From: Gonapodya prolifera JEL478
Taxonomy: Eukaryota > Monoblepharomycota > Monoblepharidomycetes > Monoblepharidales > Gonapodyaceae
DNA length: 64,000 bases
Assembly (NCBI GenBank): GCA_001574975.1
Contig: KQ965737.1
Location: 412,288-476,287 of the forward strand
Direction: 5' to 3'
Shown piece by piece: positions 13,501-25,058 of this stretch (the stretch's first letter is position 1; every line of letters starts with the position of its first letter). The notes under the pieces are model-generated. The model had not been told where the DNA came from. It searched no databases and worked only from the letters and a program-made list of their open reading frames with translations. A program made the position numbers and the translations under genes.

Positions 13501-14424
13501 TTATTGTGAAGATTCTGCAGAACCTCGCGTCTCTGAGCCTCTTTGAAGCGAAGGAGCCACATATGCTCGACGCAAATGCCTTCATTACAGAGCGCATTCC
13601 TGAAATGAGAGAGTACCTGCAAAGAATTGCTGTGAGAATTTGCTCACATTTTTATGTTTCCTGCGACCTCCTTTGACTCCGAAACCATGAAGATGCCTCT
13701 CCCCGAGCTTTCTCACTCGAAATCCCCCTCGTTCGTGATGCAGGTTCCAGCTTCAATCCGGGTCGATCTCAGTCGTGAAATGGAGCAACTGTACTTTTAC
13801 TTCCTCGACTCTCTGGAGGAGGTAAAAATAACTGCAGGAAAACAGATCAGCTTGCTCTCAGCCCCAAAGGCGGATGAGACAAAAAAAACGAACAGGTCTC
13901 AATTTCTCTTTTACAACCAAGAACCCACCGAAGTAGGGGTGACAATGTCTCGATTGTACTCAGCCCTCGCGGATCTCCAACAGAAACATGAGGAGTGGGA
14001 TACACAACGCCGACATAACTTGTCCAATTTCGAAACATCGGAATTGACTTCCCCCCAAAAGTCCAACCCACAGTTAATGTCAATAAAGACGGAGGTCTCG
14101 GGGTCGGGACTGGCCCAATGCGAGGACTCACCGTCTATTGTTCCGAATGACGACATTTCAAACTATGGTCATGCGGGCAGCAGTCATCGACATCCGTCTC
14201 GCTCTCGCATGGGCGGAATGATGATACGGGACAGTGAAACTGGGAAGCTCTTGGGGGCTGTCGTTCCTTCCCAGCACGTTAAATCAGTTTCAGTCGGCAC
14301 TGCTGCGCTGTTACCTGCCTCTCCTATCACTGCACATACACCTAATCTTCAATCGAAGCCGCGAAAATCGTCGGCAAACGCCAACGGAGACTTTGCTGAA
14401 CTATACAGACTTTTTGAGAAGTAA
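10542..14424 (+). CDS. F-BAR / PH / C2 / RasGAP multidomain Ras GTPase-activating protein
   Basis: Eleven exons, 1095 aa: 10542-10895, 10953-11186, 11242-11736, 11804-12414, 12467-12548, 12617-12733, 12790-12868, 12925-12969, 13028-13128, 13194-13631, 13693-14424. Domains in order: F-BAR membrane-bending domain (about 1-295, with the FCH-like start and long coiled helices), PH domain (about 305-430), C2 domain (about 470-590), RasGAP domain (about 600-850) and a Ser-rich tail. The GAP domain shows the arginine-finger loop (VLFRANSLASK, Arg near 665), the YLKSTIGSLI helix and the FIFLRFFCAAILSP signature, so it should be catalytically competent. It would switch off Ras at curved or lipid-marked membranes. 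The intron between 12970 and 13027 uses a GC-AG donor. PH-C2-RasGAP resembles the SynGAP/RASAL group; the added F-BAR domain is unusual to my knowledge. The gene ends 30 bp from the convergent Treslin-like gene. Confidence 0.88.
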
Positions 14425-14454
14425 CGAATGTGAATATTAATACTACTATTTCGA

Positions 14455-17400
14455 TTACATGAAATTAAAATCAAGTTTTTGCTTTCGCGGACGAATCTGG
14501 AGGAGTTCTGCCTCATGAGTGTTTTCTTTGCTTCCCTCTTTTACCAATTGTTCCATTGTATTTGTCGCTTCCACGACTTGAGCAACTCCAAGCTTACGTG
14601 TCGGTAGTGTTCTCGACAGTGTAGGCGAAACCAACAAATCGGGTTTCAAAACGGAGGATTTCCCTGGTGATCTCCGCGATCTCGGAGTTGGAGATCCCAG
14701 TATCGTCTTTAGTCCGTTGTTTCGTCGGATGGGTGCGGATTGCTTCCTGTTGACGGGGGTAGGAGGTATTACGAGCTGTGGTAGCGCTTTTAATGATATC
14801 CGTCTCTCCTTAAAAGCTCAAATGGGTGACCCACATCAGTTTTATCGACAGCCTTCCTCTTTTTACTTCTCAAGGAAGTGTTTGGAAACCCTGCAACTGT
14901 TGGAACTAGGGTAAGGAAGGAGTCACACAACAAAACAGAAAAGTTGCGGAAGTCCTTACATTCTGTGTTCTGTTCCCTTTTTCGCTTTCCACTGAGACCA
15001 GTCAGTTGTTTATCTTTCTGCAAAGCAATAACCTTCAATCCTTGCTTTTTGGCAACCTTGGGCTGTTGGAACTCGATGAATGTGAGAGGCCCAAATTCCC
15101 CTCGCCTCTGTTCCATGCGACGCCCTTTTATTGCGCCGGTACTCTCTTCCAGTCTAGAATCACCGGTCTGTCCTCGTTCGCTGGTTGTAACGGACCGACG
15201 TTTCGAGTACGCAGTCAGATTGACTGCCGATCCACCAGAACGCCACGAATCTCCGAGAATGGGCGTCCTGTTATCGTGGTGAATAGTCTTTCGGCGAGAC
15301 CGAGAATGAAGAGCACTGTACCCTCGGCCGCGAGGTGGAGATTGCCAGCCATCGTCAAACCCACAGAAATCCGCAACGTCAAATACTCGATCGTAACTAT
15401 CATCTGCAAAGTCATCATTCGCCTCAAAGACGTCGCTTGGCGACTGTTGCTCCAGCCCACTGAGGACTCTTGGTGCCAGGGGTGAGGCCAAGTCCATACC
15501 GTCAACACCACCCACACTGTCTCCAAGAATCTCGTCGACATCCCGAGTGATGGTCTCGATTACGCCCATGGTAGCTTCATCATCGCTACTGACACAACGT
15601 GGAAGTTCTTCCAAGTAGGCCTTGAGTGAAGAATGAACAACGCGAAGACCGGAGCCTTGCACGTCATCGCCACCGTGACCAAGCCCTTTTTCTTCACGTC
15701 CGAGATCCTCATCCTCGTTGTCGATCGATTTCAGAACAGTTTTGCGAAGGTACCTCTTGATACGGTACAAGTAAGGCTCCAGTCGGACCATTTCATCATT
15801 CCGCAAGTGTCCTTGGCGCTTTGACGCGGGTGTGGCAGGGGTAAGAGGAGCTGGGTCGTGGAGGACCGGAAGAGTGCAATGGGTTGCGGAGTGAACAACC
15901 ACAATAGTAATGTGCAATAACAATTGGGCGGAAAGACTGATAGAAAGCGGGCAAGCTGAGTTTCACAGGCAGTGAAACTGGTGGTCGTGATCCACGACTC
16001 ACCTCCCTGTTGCGGCACCACTGTCCGCAACCTTCTCCCATTCCTCCACACTCATCGCTCTGAAGCTTCCCTTCGTTTTCTGCGGTGTCTTGATCGCACT
16101 AGTGCACTCTTCGTTTGTAATGTCCAGACCTGAAATGGCCGAACGCAGAAACTCAGCGGGCTCCCATCTGTTTTCCCCATTCTCGGAGGGGTAGTGTTCA
16201 TCCAGGGTCTGCTGTGAGTCATCGGATTCGGGACGCATGGTCAAACGACGCGTGATCGATAAGAGGCTAGAGGCTAGTGCGGAAAGGGGGAGCTGGAAAA
16301 CGCAGCAAGTTCTTCCACACCCAGTGTTACGGAAAGTCATCAAGAAGCACTCACGATTCCACTGGAAACACCGTCAAATACTTTCGACATATCCGACAAT
16401 GCATCCGCCAAGGTTGCAAAAGCAGTGTCCAAAATTTTGTCATCATCTCGCTGTTCCACCGAAACAATAAACTCGGGGCCAACATGCACTGGTGGCTCCT
16501 GCTGCAGCGCGGCCTCGACAGCGCCGTCCTCGGACCCATTCCTCAGCGTCGAATCATTCCCCTTACTCGAGCTTGTACGCTCAGCCTTCTGTCTGCGCCT
16601 AAGTGACGCTTTCCCAATCCGCTGAATTTCTTCCTCCCACACTGCCTTCACGCTCTGCCAGTCCACCTTGACGCCATGGTCGTCGTCCACGTCCTCTTTG
16701 GGGACTTTGGTCGCGAACGGGCTCGTCTCGGCCAGAATCCGCGGGAGCTGTTCCACGGGAACCGTCCGCGCGATCGCGACCTCCCATGGCTCCGGCGCGG
16801 GGAACACCACGACGCAACACGTCACGGCGGTGGACGTGCTCGAGGACGCGGACGCGCTCCCGAGTGGGTACGCGGCGCAGAGGAGACCGCACGACGAGCG
16901 CCGCAGGGATGACGAAAGAGAAATCCAGTCTGGGGACGAGGCGTCGGCGGGGTTGAGGATGATAGGTTGGGACGGTGGGGGTACCGAGGGGTGCGGTTGG
17001 CTTGCGGCGCCGTCGAGCCAGTGTGGGTCAATGGAGGGGATCGGGATGCGGCGAAGAGGTCGCAAGCGGAGTGCCTGCGGTGGCGACGGTGACGGTGACG
17101 GTGCGGTGGATCCCGATGCTGATCCCGGTAGGGCTGGCGCTTTGGCCGCGACAGAAGCCACGACGCCGACCGTGCGCCCTTCTGCGGGAACTTGGACCGC
17201 ACTGCCCGAAGTAGACGCGATTTCGAACATTACCTGTCTTCTTCCCTGCACGACCGCTGCATCGAGCGCCTCGGCCGCGCGTCGTCGCCGTCCCTTGACC
17301 AGGACGCGGCCCCACTCCGAGTTTCCAGCTGCGGGCACGAGGGTGGGGAAGTAGTCTGAGAAGCGCAGGAGCGAGAAGCGCGGGAGGAGGAGAGACGGGA

Positions 17401-18801
17401 GCGGGATGAGCGTGCCGGAGAGAGACGCGAGGATGGTCGAGAGATGGAGCTGCGTGGCGGCGGGCGGCGGGCGGCGAGCGGCGAGCGGCGGCGGAGGAAG
17501 GGGTTACGATACTGCAGGGCGGGACGGCCATTGAAGAGATGGAGAAACTGCACCTTGATCCTATGTTCCATGCCTGAGTTTTCCTCCAACGGTCCTTTTC
17601 GCTCCCACCCCGCGGGCGTCTCCCACCCGGCCGTGTCAATCCACGACATTCCAACACCAATCTCTGCGCACCGCGCCCACACGGCGCCATCCTTGCCCAG
17701 CAGCGCGTCTTGGGTGCGGTCTAGGAGAACTTCTAGCTTGGCGGTGTCGGGGAGGTCGGGGACAGCGGTGTGCCCCGTGGCCGTGGCCGTTGCCCAGGAG
17801 GAGAGGGTGCCGTGTGTGGGCGCGCGGGAGAGGACGAACAGCCGCGCGGAGAGGGGGATGGGTGTGGGTGGATGGTGCGGGGATGTGAGGAGGGGGAGGA
17901 GCTGTGCGAAACGAGCGGAGCGGGTGGGGTGTGAGATGAGGTTCAAGGACAGCGCGGCCCGCGGGTAGAGCGACAGATTTCATACTTGCAAGCGTTTCCG
18001 CGCGCTCGAGGTCCTAAGGGTGAGGTCCGAGTCGTGAAGCGCCGCGACGCCGCCGACCTGCGCGTGCCAGTCCCAGTCGACTGTGTGCAGGAGGGATCGG
18101 AGCGAGTGTGCGAGCTGCGACATTGCAGGGAGGGCTTCTGAATGGGCTCTTCTTTGGCGCCCTCCCGCGACGCTGTTATTCCGGGCGGCGGCGGCAACGA
18201 TGTCCCTGGCTTCCTTCCTGACAGCTGCGTCGATCCACCTGACGAGGTTTTTCCAGATAGCGGGCTCGTCGATGGCGAAGGCGGGCGAGACGGTGAGGTG
18301 GGCGTGGTGTTGCGGGCGGAGTGCGGGGCGGGAGGAAAACGTCGCGACGACAAAGTAGGGCGGGGAGTCGTGCGATGCGGCGTCGGCGGATGAAAGAAGG
18401 AGTTTGAGGATCGGGACGATGGCCTGGCATGCGATGGAGGTGAAGGGGGTGATGCCGTCTGTGGAGTGAGGATTGGCGGTGGTGGTGGTGGTGTAGGTGT
18501 GGTGCGTTGTTGGTGTCGCCGTCCCGGTCCATCGGGAGGCAGATGCGGCGGTCAGGTCCGAGTCCGGGTGCTGCAGAGAGAGCGAGTGGCGACTGGCGTG
18601 GCGTGCGGCTGTTGCGGGCTCGGGCGGGGCGCTGGAGAGTGAATCAATTCCAATTCTGTATTCGTCCCGGCCGACGTGCCCGTTCCCGCCCCCGCGAGCG
18701 CAGATCTCGGTCCAGTGCTCGGCGGCCTCAGCGACGTCCACGAGGAACACGGAGAGGTTCGCGCAGAGGCGGATCGAGGCCGGATCAGACTTTTCCGCCA
18801 T
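14455..18801 (-). CDS. TICRR: Treslin/TICRR (Sld3)-like DNA replication initiation factor
   Basis: Seven exons, 1293 aa: 17986-18801, 17554-17901, 16355-17449, 16003-16292, 14960-15936, 14867-14890, 14455-14786. I first saw two genes here, but an in-phase intron at 16293-16354 joins them. The N-terminal half resembles the von Willebrand-like domain of Treslin: a hydrophobic LSVFLVDV start, a HTVDWDW segment before a basic SSARKR stretch, then RLFVLSRAP and a WIDTAGWE motif close to WVDTTEW of human Treslin. A middle segment (RNDEMVRLEPYL onward) resembles the Sld3-Treslin domain, and basic Ser/Thr-Pro-rich stretches follow, as expected for CDK-phosphorylated Dpb11/TopBP1-binding sites. Role, if correct: loading Cdc45 onto MCM at origins in S phase. 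Sequence similarity is weak by eye, so the family call is moderate; the exon structure is better supported. Shared 5' interval with the GH5 gene. Confidence 0.55.
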
Positions 18802-19715
18802 TAATTTATGGATTGGAGTTTGAGAGCCGGCTTGGAAGAAACGGGTTTGGAGACGGTGATTTCCGTGGTCGGGATCCAGAAAGCGCCAGAGAGTGAGATC
18901 AGAGGGAAGACATCCGTGATGGATTGTTCGATTTCGGCGGGGGAAGAGAGGAGCGAGAAGGAATCTAGGAGGTGCTTTGGTCGTCAAGTGTCAATGAACG
19001 GTCCAGACAGAAAACATTGATTCGCATTTTCGCGAACAATGACCACTTCAATACGGTCTTTCTCAGCCATTTCTGTTGAGCTACAAGAGGGAGAGCGCAA
19101 GACGCGAGTGATGCCCGGCTTCGCGACTGTATGCAAGGGGGGGTGCACGAAAAGCATAACGCTACCGTTGCAGTTTCCGATCCTTATTGCGAGCCTGTAG
19201 ACCACAAGGAGTGAAGCGGACTGTGAGCCGAGTTGCGAAGCGGGAAGTTTGCGACCACGAATATGCCTAGGGTCTCGTCAGGGCGCGCCTTTCAACCGTG
19301 TGTCGCAACAGCGAGGTGTTTTATGGTCGGAATATGTAGACGAATTCTGCTGTTTCCAGGTTCTGTGAGTTATTGTTGCCTCCCCACCACTTCCCACGCG
19401 ACCACGCCTTCCCGTTACCCGACACGGGGCAGAATCGGAACCGCAACATCTCAGGAAAGCGATTCGGGCCCTGTCTAACGGGTAGCTTCCTCGCTGCTGC
19501 GAGCCAGGTGCGTACTTGAGCTTCGACTAGGCCGAACTCGCTTATTATTGCTATTCAATTGCGAGAATGTTGAGAAATTCACTTGTCTTTTGATGAGGTC
19601 CGATTGATTGATCACCACTGACCACAGCGGCCGTTTAGCCGGTCGGGTTGCCACTCCCCGAGATCGCCCACGCGCACGACGCACCGCACGATCCACGCAC
19701 TCCCCTGCGAAGGCT
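18802..19715. promoter_or_regulatory. Divergent intergenic interval (Treslin-like / GH5 genes)
   Basis: A 914-bp interval between two divergent start codons. No coding potential with family support was found. It must include both promoters and 5' leaders, but I recognise no defined factor sites. Confidence 0.4.
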
Positions 19716-22700
19716 ATGCCGCTGGCGACAAACGGCCGCTGGTTCCGCGACGAAAACGGGCGCGCGCTGCTGCTTCGCGGGGTAAATCTCTCAGGAAACG
19801 CGAAGCTGCCACTCTCCCCCCACGTCCCATCCCACGTCAGCGAGGGGTTTTTCGACGCCGAGACGGTCTCGTTTGTCGGCAGACCATTCCCGCTCGCAGA
19901 GGCAGACGCACACTTCATCAGGCTCAAGAGGTGGGGGTTCAACTTTCTCAGGTTCAATGTCACGTGGGAGGCACTCGAGCATGCTGGGCCGTGAGTTGCG
20001 CGTGTCTCCTGCTGCTGCTACTGCGTCAGGTGTGGACATTTAAACGGATGACGTGTTCGTAGAGGATCTGTCGACCATGACTTCATCGCCTACGTCGTCC
20101 AAGTCCTCCTAAAAGCCAAGCAGCACGGCTTCAAATGTTTCATCGATCCGCACCAGGACGTGTGGTCCAGATTTACCGGAGGTTCAGGCGCGCCGTACTG
20201 GACACTCACGGCAGCCGGTCTTGTTCCACCTCGGTTTGCAACCACCGAGGCCGCAATCGTCCATAATACCTGGAATGGTGGCGGAAGGTCCGACTTTCCG
20301 AGGATGATGTGGGTTTCGAGCAAGTGATGGAGTGCGAAGCACGGAAGACAGGGCAGTCTAGCGGAGCGAGAACACCAAGGATTAAGCGCGATAGCGCTGG
20401 CCGAGGCTGTTGAGAGAAGTGAAACGTTCGCCGGAGTCGGATACCTCGCGAAGCGGAACACTCTCGCGGAGGAGCGCACCCTCGAGGCCTTGGTATGGAA
20501 GCACTGACGGACGACATGAGCAGAGCGAGGAGTCGAAGTCTCCGTGGAGTGGAATATTTCTCTTTCTCCCCCGTCTCCACTTTTCTCGCGGAAAACTCGT
20601 TTTTCTCACCTGTCTCACCTTGTTCGTCTTTCAAAGATGGCCCACGAACCACGGTAAACTCGCCTGCGCCACCATGTTCACCCTCTTCTTTGGCGGATCC
20701 GTGTACGCCCCTCGTCTCCTCACAACCTCGCCCACATCCCTCCCAAACTTCCACCCGTCGCCTCTCTTCCCGACCTCCACACTCTCGCCTTCCTCTGCCC
20801 CTCCAACACCACTCGTCTCCATCCAAGACGCCCTCCAACACCACTTCATGTCCGCCTTCTTCCACCTGCACGCCGCGCTCGTCGCGGCCGGGCTCACACC
20901 CGACACGGTCCTGGGCATCGACACGCTCAACGAGCCCCACTTCGGGTTCATCGGTCTCCCCCTCGTATCGGCGCTGGACCCGCGCCTAGACACGCGCAAC
21001 GGCAACACCCCGACAGCGCTCGAGGCCATGGCACTCGGCGAGGGGATCGCGACCGACGTCGACTTGTGGGCGCTCGGGCCGGTTGGGTTCTTCAAGAAGG
21101 GCCGCACGAGAGTCGACCCTGGCGGCGCGTCGTGCTGGACGGGGGAACCGCGCGTGGGGGGCGGTGGGGCGGGGTGCGTGTGGAAAGACCACGGGGTGTG
21201 GGAACGGGCCGAGTCAGCACCGGGGTACCGCGTGGTGAAGGACGACTACTTCGCGACGGACCCGCGCACGGGCGAGGCGGCGCAGTTTGTGCGTGATTTT
21301 TGGATGCCCTTTGTGCGCGCGTTCGGGCACGGGGTAAGGCAGATCGATAGTATGGCCGTCATTTTTGTTGAGCCACCCGTGAATACCCCGCCGTCGGTGT
21401 GGGAAAGGGACGAGTTTCGTCCGGGTGAAGCTGTCAAGGATGGTGCGGGTGCGTTGGAAGTGGATGAGAAGGGTGTTGTCACACCCGCGGCTGCGTGGCG
21501 GTTCAAGAAGACCGAGGGACGTGTTGAGGACTTGGGTGAAGCGACGAAAGACGAGCGAATCTGCTTTGCGCCGCACTGGTACGACGACGTGACACTTGTG
21601 TTCAAAGAGTGGAACGGGAGGTGAGACATATTCATCCACCTTAGTTGTTGTCGTGGTCATTCATCACGCTACCATCCTCTTGTACAGGTTCACAATCGAC
21701 TACCTGAACTACGTCCGCGGAAAGTACTCCTTCCTCGGCGCAGTCCGGCTCGGCGAGACCGCGAAGCGAAGGATGTTTGGCGACGTCATGGACACCCTGC
21801 GCGAAGAAGGGCACGAGCATATCGGTGAGGCTCCATTTCTTTCTCGATTGAGCGCATTGACCTTAACGGAGGCTCATATGCCATACATCAACCAAATCTT
21901 ACCCTCCCCCACCTCCCGCTCTTTTACTCTCCCGCTCTCCCAGGCATGCACCCAACCACCATCGGTGAATTCGGTGTCCCCTTTGATCTCGACCAGGGCA
22001 TGTCCTACCGCACACCCTACCCGCACGATTACCGTGCCCAAACGTCTGCCATCGACTACAATTTGTCCGGCCTCGAGCGCGCGCTGGTGGACTACGCGCT
22101 ATGGAACTATTGCGGGGACAACACGCACACGTGGGGGGATGGGTGGAACGGGGAAGACTTGAGCGTGTTTTGCGCGGATGAGAGAGCAGAGGGTGTTGAC
22201 AGGGTGGTGAAGAGTAAGGCGAGGGAAGGCGGTGCAGCACCAATTGGGGAAACAACGACCGGCGTGATTGCGCTTCGTAGGGATATACGGAAGCGGCTCT
22301 TGGAGAGTGCGGGGTCCGCAGCAGCCGTCACAGGCGAACACGCGGGACTCTCCCTCGATGATCTGGATGCCCTAGACCTCGGTGGCCGGGGTCTTGACGC
22401 TCTCATTCGACCTTACCCAATCTGCACACCTGGCGACCTCGTCTCGCTCTCTTTCTATCCGAAAACGCGGGTATTTCGGTTCTCGTTCTCCCACGCGACG
22501 CCGCCACCAGCACCCCTCCGCCTCGCCGGTCGCACGGAGGCTGACGCGATGGCGGCCGAGATCTTCATGCCGCGATGGCAGTACCCAGACAAGCGGGACG
22601 TGAACGTGCAGGTTTCGGCCGGCAAGTGGGAGTGGGTCGAGGAGGCAGAGCCGGGTGAGGTCGATGGGATGCCGAGTTGGGACGAAATGGCCTCGGAGTG

Positions 22701-22902
22701 GAAAGTGGGGCGGAATAGGAAGACTGCCCCAAGATTTCGGTGCAGCGCGGGTGGGGTGCGCAAGGTTGTGTGGCGGTGTGGGTGTTGGGGTGGTACAGGT
22801 GGCGGCATGAAGGAGGGAGGTCAAAAGAATGTGACCCACGAGATGCTTGTGACGGTTGGTGCGGGTGGATCACCGAGGGAATCCGCGTGCTGTATTTCGT
22901 GA
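19716..22902 (+). CDS. GH5 subfamily-12 glycosidase, steryl/glucosylceramide beta-glucosidase-like (Egh1/EGCrP2 type)
   Basis: Five exons, 866 aa: 19716-19990, 20063-20308, 20637-21620, 21688-21824, 21944-22902. The frame closes at all junctions; the second intron is 328 bp, long for this window. The TIM-barrel glycosidase opens with the typical [12 protein letters not shown] segment. The motif [21 protein letters not shown], split here only by description, is the GH5_12 core. The acid/base Glu lies in TLNEPHFG (residue about 272) and the nucleophile Glu in IGEFGVPFD (about 555). A C-terminal beta-sandwich domain follows, as in the cryptococcal and yeast enzymes that remove glucose from ergosteryl glucoside or glucosylceramide. 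No signal peptide is seen, in line with the cytosolic or vacuolar members. The protein ends in CCIS, which fits a CaaX prenylation box and would tether the enzyme to membranes (inference). Confidence 0.9.
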
Positions 22903-25058
22903 TGTCAGCGTCTTGTTCGATTCCGTCGCGGAGGTTGATCGCTGTCTGATTCGTCGACAATTTATGGTCGGCTCTTAATTTATTTCTGCGCCAAAAATTG
23001 GCGCTTCTTGAATGGTAGTTATGTGGTGTTTGCTTTCTAACAGACATGACTTACTTCAAATGTAATGAACAAAACTTTGAGTTGGGAGTTAATCCAACAA
23101 TTCGCCCTCCCCAAACACAGAACTCCCCTTTTACGGCTCTCCCTGCGCTCTCCTTGCCTCATCCCGCATCTTCCTTTCCCTCCAATTCCTCCCTCCAGCC
23201 CCCTCTCCCATTTCCCCGCCGTTCGTCACGTCTCACCAATCCGTTTCTCCCTGCCCCATCCCTCTAATAGGACCGCGCCTCTCTTCCTTTTTCCTCACCT
23301 TCGTATTCCTCCTCAATGCATCATTGAACTCCGGCTTGCTGCCTGACCTCCTGTGAGAGGATTCCCCAGATCCTCACCTTTGACGTCAATCGTACTCATC
23401 TGCACTCTCTCAATCCAGTTCCGTTACCTCTCTACACTGCTGAGCTGCGGCGCGCACTGGTGGGTACTTGAAAAGCTGCCCATCAAAAACCTATGCTGGT
23501 GGCCCTGGAAACACCGCTTCCCAGTTATTCTACGGCGTGTGGTCTGATGTCGAATGAAGACGCAGTGAGCACTGTGAACGGAAGGTGTAGGAAGGTGGCA
23601 TGGGAGGTGCAACGGTTTACAGCGACGGCTTTTAGGTATGTATGAAACTGCCCGCTCTGTGAATAGCGTCGACAGCACTGACGTTGTCGCGCATGCTCCC
23701 TTTCGACTTCTCGTCTTTAGTCCACGTTGCTGTGTATGGTAGTAGGAGGCCCCAGTCGCGTCGCCGGGGGAGGTTGTGCGGTTCAGCAACACCTCCAAAG
23801 GACTCCCCCAGTTTATCGATGCACTGGAGGTGTGAAATAAACGTCACACCCGCACAATCTCTCTTTCTTGCGTTGTGTGCATGTTCCCTCCTGTGTCCCA
23901 TCGTGCGAAGATAGTACGGTAGCGTATTGAACCCATGTCGTCACCCTCTGCCTGTCGGGTATGTTATAGTACATTGTGAGACAAAGAGGAATGCTGTTGG
24001 CTCTCATACGTTCTGTGAACCTCACCGTACACTGTAGGTTACGTGCTTATGGAAATTCTGAAGAAACATAGACCGCAGCTTTCTTCCCAGTTGGAGCGGG
24101 TGTGTAATTTGGCTCAGATACTGATATCTTTACTCCCCTTGCTCATCACCGTCTTCGTCACAGAACGGTATTCTTCCTGAAATTTGGTTCCAGCGCATTC
24201 GATGCGGGCTCTGTGTTCACGTACTTCGCCTCGTTGCTCTGTTCCCATTCCGCGACCACTTCTTCACCTCCGGGCAGCCATTCTTGCGTAAATTCACACT
24301 TGCGCTGCTCGCCCTCCTTGAGACTCGCATCGCTAAGACTGGAAACAACACCAGTCGGATCCTCGAAATCATCCACTTGGATTTGGAGGTGACCCACCTG
24401 GACATTCAGACATTCCATATTTCAACCAACACCGCCCCGCTCACACTTCTCACCGTCCCACTTTTTAAACCTTCGAGAACACACCTGCTTCTCCGTCTCT
24501 CCAACCTCCCGCGTGTGCCGCTCCGTCTCCTCTTCTCGACAACTGTCATCCTCTTCGACTCCCACAACCCTCGCCCGACACGTCTCTCCCACGCATCCGC
24601 ACGACTCACCTCACCGTATTGATACTCCCGTGCCGCTGTCTCGCGTCCAAACCTTACTAGCCGCCTTTCATCGCAACCAACCCGCAACACTCGGTCACTC
24701 TTTCGTGCCCCCCGATGCCCAACCCGACCTTCAAAACGACTCTCCACTGGATGCAGACCGCTCTACGGACAGAATCGGCCCCGTCCGACTGGAGCGCGTC
24801 TCCTCTTTGTGGACATGGATTCTTGGGCATCACTCAGGTTTCACATTCCCAATTCGAAAACTACACGCCCAGAAATTTGCTCGAGATGCTTATCGCACCT
24901 CGTAATTCCTAGTATTTCCAATTGGAAGTCCTAGCGATCACTATTACTAGTGTATCCTAGAGGGTATTAGAGCTAGTATTGCAACCGATACATAGGACTT
25001 CAACCGTTCAATTCAATTTGCCACTGCTTCGAATCTTTTCACAGCTCTTTGAGAAAGA
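22903..25058. other. Large intergenic region, no supported gene
   Basis: About 2.15 kb with no coding frame that I can support. 23100-23350 is strongly pyrimidine-rich on the plus strand, as is 24420-24720. Open frames up to about 130 codons occur but are low-complexity or Ser/Arg-rich and show no domain. The right end (24905-24980) is dense in the tetranucleotide CTAG (see the repeat entry). Confidence 0.5.
24905..24980. repeat. CTAG-rich cluster, left of the zinc-finger/RG gene
   Basis: Five CTAG tetranucleotides fall within about 70 bp, including the 11-mer gtatcctagag, which recurs in the matching cluster right of the gene at about 27188. The cluster lies just upstream of the start at 25059. 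Its function is unknown. Confidence 0.55.

Noticed and set aside
14455-16238. Separate 522-aa gene ending at 14455
   Set aside because: An in-phase GT-AG intron at 16293-16354 joins it to the upstream exons, and its content fits the C-terminal part of the same Treslin-like protein.
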